From Streptococcus sanguinis (GTDB taxonomy: Bacteria; Bacillota; Bacilli; Lactobacillales; Streptococcaceae), in assembly GCF_900475275.1 (NCBI RefSeq), contig NZ_LS483364.1:1984001-2048000 (forward strand): DNA of 64,000 bases, read 5' to 3'. Position 1 is the first letter of the stretch. Every line of letters starts with the position of its first letter. The position numbers and the translations under genes were made by a program. The notes beneath the pieces were generated by a model. That model did not search any database. It was not told the origin of the DNA and was given only the letters and a program-made list of their open reading frames with translations. This document shows, one piece after another, positions 58,876 through 64,000 of the stretch.

Positions 58876-61800
58876 TCAGTCTTCTTTACCTTTCAATTTT
58901 CCTAGACCTAAAGCACCAATAATGGCTGCTAAACCTAGATATGGCAGATAGACTGTATCTTTGGCTCCCGTTTCTGGAAGAAGAGAAACAGGAATCTTTT
59001 TAGCCACTGAAGTTGGATTAGCTCTTCTTGGATCGTTTATATCCGAAACAAGAAGATGCTGTGCCTTAGGAGTGACTGTTGTAACTGTATTTGAAGCATA
59101 GACCACACGATTGACAGTATTGATGTAGGTATTTTCAAAAGTACCCGCAGCAATCCGCTTCATCTGTAGATAGGTTTCAGCCTGAAAAGCTGAATCCAGA
59201 GAAATGGTCTCTAAGAATTCTTCCTTGAAACGAATAGAAATCAAGCCTTTCTCAAGATCAAGATTCGCAGCTGTATACTCAGTCAAATCTGTACCAGCCT
59301 TTATCACCTTACCATCTTTGAGCGTGATGTCCACTTTGGCAAAGGTTTTGTAAACACCCGTGTACTCATCTCCTTGTTGGTCATAATCATCCACAAAGCT
59401 ATAGTCTGTCAAATCTTCAGAGTGGTTAGCAGGGATCAAGCTTCCGATGAGACGATAGTTAAAATGCCGTCCCAAAGTCAGTTCCTTGCCATCCAAGTTT
59501 TCTGCACTTGCTGGATCAAGGCTTAGGGTAATATCTTTTTCAGGACTGATTTTAGGAACATTATTGACGACTACGTCTGTCGCATAACCATTTCCAAAGT
59601 CAATTTGATAAGCCCGGTTTTCGAATTTACCACCTGTGCGGCCCATTCCTTCTTTGACTGCCATAGGACTTGTTATCGTCAAAGACTTACCTGTTACGAC
59701 ATATTGGTCATAAAAGGCTTGGGCATCGTCTGCTGCAAAGAGTTGGAAAGAACCTTTAACAGTGACATTCGCCTTTTGAAGGAGCTCTCGAACTGCTGCA
59801 GGGGCTTTTTCAAGGCTCTCGTAGTGGGTCACTGTCACACCTGCCACAGCCTTGCCATCTGCATCTACTAGCTTGACTAATTCCGGACGAAGTTCAAGTG
59901 CTTCTTCCGGATAGTCATCTACATAGTAGAAACCTTTTTGAATCGTGCTCTTAGATGACTTGTCACCCTTATACTGATCCAAATCCCAAGTCAGCTCGTA
60001 GTAATTGGTCGACCCAGCTAAGACTTCCTTGCCATCAATCACCAATCCTGCCTTGTTTTTATTGACCTTGGTTGGCTTGATGTAATTATTGCTAGGATTG
60101 TCTGAATCATTAGGCTTGCCTGGCGTGGTCACGCGAACAACGTTTGAACGGATACCATAGGCATCATTGACGGTCAGGGTGAAATTATTAGTATAAGTTG
60201 CGCCATCATTGAGCACTCGGCCGACTACCGTTGGAAAGAGCGTAGCAACTTCCTTGGTCCTATCAGCGTTATAAGCAGCTAAGGTTGCAGTAGTTGCCTT
60301 AAATGTCACTGTGTGGCTAGCCTCATCATATCTGACGTCAAAACCTGCGCTAGCAGCTTTTGTTGCTTCTAAGTCAACTTCATAACCACTTGGTAATGGA
60401 TCAACAATGACAAAAGATGTCGTCTCACTGCGTCCGGCTGGAAGAGCTTCTGTCTTTAGAGCAAACTGAACGACGGACTGCTTAGCCACTAGAATCTTAT
60501 CAATATTGGCGCCTTGGTCATTTTGAATCTCTTTATGAATCTGCGGCTGAGATTGCAAGAGATGATAATGATAGTGCACAGTCGGAGCTACGGGCGCTGC
60601 TGGCTCTTTTTGATAAACAGGCTCTGCTGGTGAGGTTGGTAGCGAGCTATAAGTTGGTTCTACCGGCTTATTAGGCTCCGGTGTTTCTGGTGTACGAGTT
60701 GGCGCTTCCGGCTCCTTATCATAAGTCGGTGCTACCGGAGGTGTTGGAAGATCCTTCGGTGTTGGTGCAGTTGGAGCTGGATCCAAAGGCTTAAGCGCTT
60801 CTTCACTTGGCACTACAGGAGCCGTAGGAGCTACTGGCACTTCCGGTTCTTCTACTGTAATAATTGGCAGATCATTCGCTCGGACATCACCATTAATCGC
60901 AAACCAAATATTTGGTTTCTTAGGAGCTAACTTATCAGTCCTACGTGGATCAGTTGCTGCTGGCTGGCCTAGCACTTCAGAAGAGGAAATCGTTCCAATC
61001 GTCATGCTGTTGGTTGTACCAGAAATTTCTACCGCTCCTGCTCCATACCATGAGTTAGGAGCATCTGTAGTGTCCCAGCCAGGCACACCGCGGCGTGTAT
61101 ACATTGTAAAACGAGAACCGCCCTCTCCTTCTCGGAAGTTTTCAGACTCGGTCGCATAGATTTGGCCGTTCTTTTCACCAATAGATGAACCCGAAATCTT
61201 GTTGAAAGTTCCGGTATAATCTTTGGCCATTTCGATAGAATTAGCTTCACGGTTGAGGGAAGCCACGGACATCAAAGCCTGATCAAAATTAATAGGTTGG
61301 CCTTTATCATCATAAAAGACAAATTCCGTCTTCACAAAGAGAGAGGTCGCATCTTCAAGTTTTCCTGTATAAGCAGAAGCAAAAACTCCCATGGTCGGAT
61401 CTTTAAAAATACCTAACCAAGCCTTATCATTGCGGAATCGGGAACTTGGATCAAGAGTATAAGTATAGACGATTTTAGAAACCTTTTTCCCTCGATAATA
61501 AGTTCCCTGAAGATTTGTATAGGTTGCTGTTGCAGACTGACCGCGGCTCAACAAAACAGAAGACCATTCAGTCGGTCCTTTACCACTTGTTACGTTAGAA
61601 CTATAGCCCGCATACTTGCCAACTGTACCAAAGCTTTCCTGCTGGTTGGTCTGATAGTTAGCATTTTGAATATCTGTTACTTTGAAGTTATCCAGCTGGA
61701 AGAGTTTCTTAGAAAACTCTGCAGTATTCTTCACAGCGGCTTCCATGCCAGCATAGCTGACAAACTCACCTGTTGTAGTCAATGACAAATTAGCATTAGG

Positions 61801-62907
61801 TTCTGATTTGAAAACCAGACTTTGCGCAATTGGCCGGCTCAAATGACCATCTTCAGTCTTCTTTGTTTCTGCGATAGCCAGACCAGCCTTAATCTTGGCC
61901 TGCTCAGCATCGTATTTAGCCTTATCTTGCTGATACTTGGCTAATTTTGTGTTATAAACAGCCAAATCTGCATTATACTGGGCTAGCTGAGCTTGATAGT
62001 TTGCTTGGGCTTGGGCATTACGCTTCTTTATTTCTTCATTTTCAGCTGCTATAGTGGCATTCTTAGCCAGCTTTTGCTCATATTCTTTTTGAGCTGCTGC
62101 ATTTTCTGCTTCAATTTGAGCCTTTTTAGCTTCATAAGCTGCTAAATCTGCTTCATATTGAGCTTTTTTATCTTGATTTTCCTTTTGGATACGGGCCAAT
62201 TCTGCATCATAGGCTGCTTTAGCCACTTGGTAAGCTGCCGCATTATCAGCATTGGTCTTTTGAACCATTGCTAAATCTGTTTTATATTTACTAAGGGCAG
62301 CTTCATAAGCTGCCTTCAGCTGAGCATTTTCTGCTGTGATCCGAGCTACTTCTGCTTGATGAGCAGCCAAATCTTTAGCGTATTGCTCCGCTGTAGCTTT
62401 GTTTTCTGCTGTAACCCGAGCCACTTCCGCCTCGTAGACTGATACTTTTTCTTTGTACTCCTTGACCTTGGCATCAATCTCGGTTACTTGAGCCTGATAA
62501 TCTGCTGCAATCTCCGCTTTTTTGTCTGCTATTTCTTGAGCAGTCTGGACTGCTCCTTTATCAACAGCTGGGTCTTTAACAACTGTCAGCCCAGCTTCTT
62601 GAGCTTTTTTAGCGCTTTCATCTAAATCAGCTGTTGAAACAGTCACTGTCACACCGCCATCTGCCTGACCTGCTCGCGCCTGACTCTCTTTAGATGCCTG
62701 ACTGGCTGGTCCTTGAGCTTGAGGCAGATTGGTCGCTGCATTTCCAGTGCCCACCATTTCAGTATTGACAGGACTATTGGTCTCAGTTACTACTTCATCT
62801 GCTCTTGCTTGCATCGTTGACGTTAAAAAAGCCGCACCCAGAACAGCACCGCATAAAGTTTTAACAGCCTTATTTTTCCGAAAACCAAAAACTTCTTTTT
62901 TCTTCAT
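58876..62907 (-). CDS. Antigen I/II-family LPXTG surface adhesin
   Basis: A 1343-residue wall-anchored adhesin. Signal peptide with a streptococcal export motif ([20 protein letters not shown]); Ala-rich coiled-coil repeats (about 130-345) built on AYEAELARI-type heptads; the variable lectin-like V domain (about 350-670); a Pro-rich stalk (about 680-785); C-terminal domains (about 785-1300) likely with isopeptide bonds; LPETG about residue 1310, then hydrophobic helix and KLKGKED. In the fibril model the A and P regions pair to display V. Relatives (SspA/B, PAc) bind salivary glycoproteins, collagen and other bacteria. The start at 62907 follows GGGAGGAG. It is shorter than SspA/SspB. Confidence 0.94.
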   Translation of the reverse strand: MKKKEVFGFRKNKAVKTLCGAVLGAAFLTSTMQARADEVVTETNSPVNTEMVGTGNAATNLPQAQGPASQASKESQARAGQADGGVTVTVSTADLDESAKKAQEAGLTVVKDPAVDKGAVQTAQEIADKKAEIAADYQAQVTEIDAKVKEYKEKVSVYEAEVARVTAENKATAEQYAKDLAAHQAEVARITAENAQLKAAYEAALSKYKTDLAMVQKTNADNAAAYQVAKAAYDAELARIQKENQDKKAQYEADLAAYEAKKAQIEAENAAAQKEYEQKLAKNATIAAENEEIKKRNAQAQANYQAQLAQYNADLAVYNTKLAKYQQDKAKYDAEQAKIKAGLAIAETKKTEDGHLSRPIAQSLVFKSEPNANLSLTTTGEFVSYAGMEAAVKNTAEFSKKLFQLDNFKVTDIQNANYQTNQQESFGTVGKYAGYSSNVTSGKGPTEWSSVLLSRGQSATATYTNLQGTYYRGKKVSKIVYTYTLDPSSRFRNDKAWLGIFKDPTMGVFASAYTGKLEDATSLFVKTEFVFYDDKGQPINFDQALMSVASLNREANSIEMAKDYTGTFNKISGSSIGEKNGQIYATESENFREGEGGSRFTMYTRRGVPGWDTTDAPNSWYGAGAVEISGTTNSMTIGTISSSEVLGQPAATDPRRTDKLAPKKPNIWFAINGDVRANDLPIITVEEPEVPVAPTAPVVPSEEALKPLDPAPTAPTPKDLPTPPVAPTYDKEPEAPTRTPETPEPNKPVEPTYSSLPTSPAEPVYQKEPAAPVAPTVHYHYHLLQSQPQIHKEIQNDQGANIDKILVAKQSVVQFALKTEALPAGRSETTSFVIVDPLPSGYEVDLEATKAASAGFDVRYDEASHTVTFKATTATLAAYNADRTKEVATLFPTVVGRVLNDGATYTNNFTLTVNDAYGIRSNVVRVTTPGKPNDSDNPSNNYIKPTKVNKNKAGLVIDGKEVLAGSTNYYELTWDLDQYKGDKSSKSTIQKGFYYVDDYPEEALELRPELVKLVDADGKAVAGVTVTHYESLEKAPAAVRELLQKANVTVKGSFQLFAADDAQAFYDQYVVTGKSLTITSPMAVKEGMGRTGGKFENRAYQIDFGNGYATDVVVNNVPKISPEKDITLSLDPASAENLDGKELTLGRHFNYRLIGSLIPANHSEDLTDYSFVDDYDQQGDEYTGVYKTFAKVDITLKDGKVIKAGTDLTEYTAANLDLEKGLISIRFKEEFLETISLDSAFQAETYLQMKRIAAGTFENTYINTVNRVVYASNTVTTVTPKAQHLLVSDINDPRRANPTSVAKKIPVSLLPETGAKDTVYLPYLGLAAIIGALGLGKLKGKED

Positions 62908-63185
62908 TTTTCTCCTCCCTCTGCTAACTTCTACAGTCAGCAGTTTTCCCATGCCTTCAGAAAATCAAAAAGTAATGGGAACCTCCTGTCAGAAGCTCCA
63001 TTTTAATTTAACTCTCTTTAAGCATCAGAATATATATGTATCTTAATCCTAACAAGTTTTGCCTCGTTTTGCAAGCATTTTTTGCTCCTTTTATTTACCC
63101 CGAAACAAAGATAGACACATATCTATAAATTGTCCATTTTGTTCTTCTTTGCTCTCTCTTCCTTCAAATGAACAATGAGAATACA
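62908..63185 (-). other. Upstream region of the antigen I/II gene
   Basis: About 280 bases between the adhesin start codon and the pgk terminator. On the minus strand TTGTTA, 17 bp, TATTCT (about 63020-63050) is the best promoter candidate. A second ribosome-binding stretch (ACAGGAGG) lies about 90 bases before the adhesin ATG, in the leader. No other gene is evident. Confidence 0.4.
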
Positions 63186-63212
63186 AGAAAAGACCAGCTC
63201 TTGCTAGTCTTT
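63186..63212 (-). terminator. Terminator of pgk
   Basis: On the minus strand AAGACTAGC pairs with GCTGGTCTT (one G-U pair), AAGA loop, then TTCTTG. Confidence 0.75.
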
Positions 63213-63268
63213 CCTTATTACAGTTTTGTACTTGTTCTCTACAAGATCAAAGATTCTAAACTTACTGC

Positions 63269-64000
63269 TTATTTTTCAGTCAGTGCTGCAAGTCCTGGTA
63301 ATACTTTACCTTCAAGGAGTTCCATTGATGCACCACCACCAGTAGAAATCCATGAGAACTTGTCTGCACGGCCAAGGTTGATAGCTGCAGCAGCTGAGTC
63401 ACCACCACCGATGATTGATTTTACGCCAGGTTGTTTCACGATAGCGTCCATAACACCGATTGTACCAGCTTGGAAGTCTGGGTTTTCAAATACACCCATA
63501 GGGCCATTCCAGACAACAGTTTTTGCACCAGTCAAGGCTTCATCAAATTTAGCGATAGATTTAGGACCGATGTCCAAACCAAGGAAGCCTGGATCCACTG
63601 CTTCACCTTCAGTATCTTTCACTTCAGTATAATCCGCAAAAGCATTTGCTTCTTTTGAGTCAACTGGCAGAACCAATTTGCCGTTTGCTTTTTCAAGAAG
63701 AGCTTTGGCAACATCCAATTTGTCTTCTTCTACAAGTGAGTTACCGATTTCGATACCCTGTGCTTTGTAGAATGTGTAAGTCATACCACCACCGATAAGG
63801 ACTTTATCAGCTTTTTCAAGCAAGTTTTCGATAACACCGATCTTGTCAGATACTTTTGAACCACCAAGGATTGCTACGAATGGACGTTCTGGAGTTTCAA
63901 CTGCTTCTTGGATGTAGGCAATTTCGTTTTCAAGAAGGAAGCCAGCAACTGCTTTTTCAACGTTGCCTGAGATACCGACGTTAGATGCGTGTGCACGGTG
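63269..64000 (-). CDS. pgk: Phosphoglycerate kinase, C-terminal part
   Basis: About 243 codons are visible; the gene runs off the right edge of the window, so the N-terminal domain is missing. The C-terminal nucleotide domain shows [38 protein letters not shown] and [16 protein letters not shown]. It makes ATP from 1,3-bisphosphoglycerate in glycolysis. Strong codon bias suggests high expression. Its position next to an antigen I/II gene is shared by sanguinis-group streptococci. Confidence 0.97.
   Translation of the reverse strand, partial: HRAHASNVGISGNVEKAVAGFLLENEIAYIQEAVETPERPFVAILGGSKVSDKIGVIENLLEKADKVLIGGGMTYTFYKAQGIEIGNSLVEEDKLDVAKALLEKANGKLVLPVDSKEANAFADYTEVKDTEGEAVDPGFLGLDIGPKSIAKFDEALTGAKTVVWNGPMGVFENPDFQAGTIGVMDAIVKQPGVKSIIGGGDSAAAAINLGRADKFSWISTGGGASMELLEGKVLPGLAALTEK

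Noticed and set aside
61880..62480. Regularly repeated sequence as a possible CRISPR array
   Set aside because: It is in frame within the antigen I/II gene and encodes Ala-rich coiled-coil repeats; repeats are imperfect and there are no unique spacers or cas genes.
62908..62952. An upstream in-frame ATG adding 15 residues ([10 protein letters not shown]...) to antigen I/II
   Set aside because: The ATG at 62907 has a strong GGGAGGAG and starts the standard [10 protein letters not shown] export motif; the extra residues would disturb the signal peptide.

Overview
The window is a chromosome segment of a low-GC Gram-positive coccus, almost certainly a mitis/sanguinis-group oral Streptococcus. 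The evidence is an LPXTG-anchored antigen I/II adhesin next to pgk, a mevalonate pathway for isoprenoids, pepX, cppA, a RocS-type segregation protein, glnRA and streptococcal promoter and terminator style. A single antigen I/II gene beside pgk fits S. sanguinis or a close relative best; the species is inferred from remembered gene order, not searched.

Layout. 1-1000: 3' end of gdhA, a GNAT gene, then a second, decayed gdhA 3' end. 1000-9000: EXLDI protein, a DUF2268 metalloprotease with a probable AUU start, a DUF4352 protein with MscS, sstT, an AGCS transporter behind a glycine riboswitch, trxA and pepD. 9000-17100: GNAT-mutS2-cvpA-zapA (minus) diverging from rnhC-lepB-recD2 (plus). 17100-21200: an accessory patch with an orphan membrane protein, duplicated fragments of the recD2 and tetR 3' ends, a TetR regulator, an intact and a broken CPBP protease, and a small membrane protein sharing a candidate operator with the protease gene. 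21300-26500: dinB, pflB and a split ThrE-type exporter. 26600-33000: the whole mevalonate pathway as two convergent operons, mvaS-mvaA and mvaK1-mvaD-mvaK2-fni.

33000-44400: serine hydrolase, cppA, a membrane protein with a possible permuted papain-like domain, a glycerol facilitator and pepX with interleaved promoters, a lipoprotein, ybaB, a membrane GDPD, rocS and a BaiN/HI0933 flavoprotein. 44400-53200: a TipA-like MerR regulator, a methyltransferase, the run marR-tsaB-rimI-tsaD-azlC-azlD, a divergent SDR gene under a perfect 24-bp palindrome, and rpoY-rnjA. 53200-64000: a VOC-TetR-AlkC cassette, a GNAT gene, glnRA, a DUF939 protein, a LysM-CHAP hydrolase, antigen I/II and the 3' part of pgk.

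Most of the window is core metabolism and housekeeping. The points most worth following are: (1) two loci, gdhA and recD2, where a newly acquired gene is flanked by two divergent copies of the neighbouring gene's 3' end; (2) near-identical MerR-type promoters with 19-bp spacers upstream of the TipA-like regulator and of the DUF2268 gene 43 kb away; (3) the AUU start of that DUF2268 gene; (4) a local TetR/CPBP regulon; (5) mutually exclusive glpF/pepX promoters. No CRISPR array, intact insertion sequence, prophage, tRNA or rRNA was seen.
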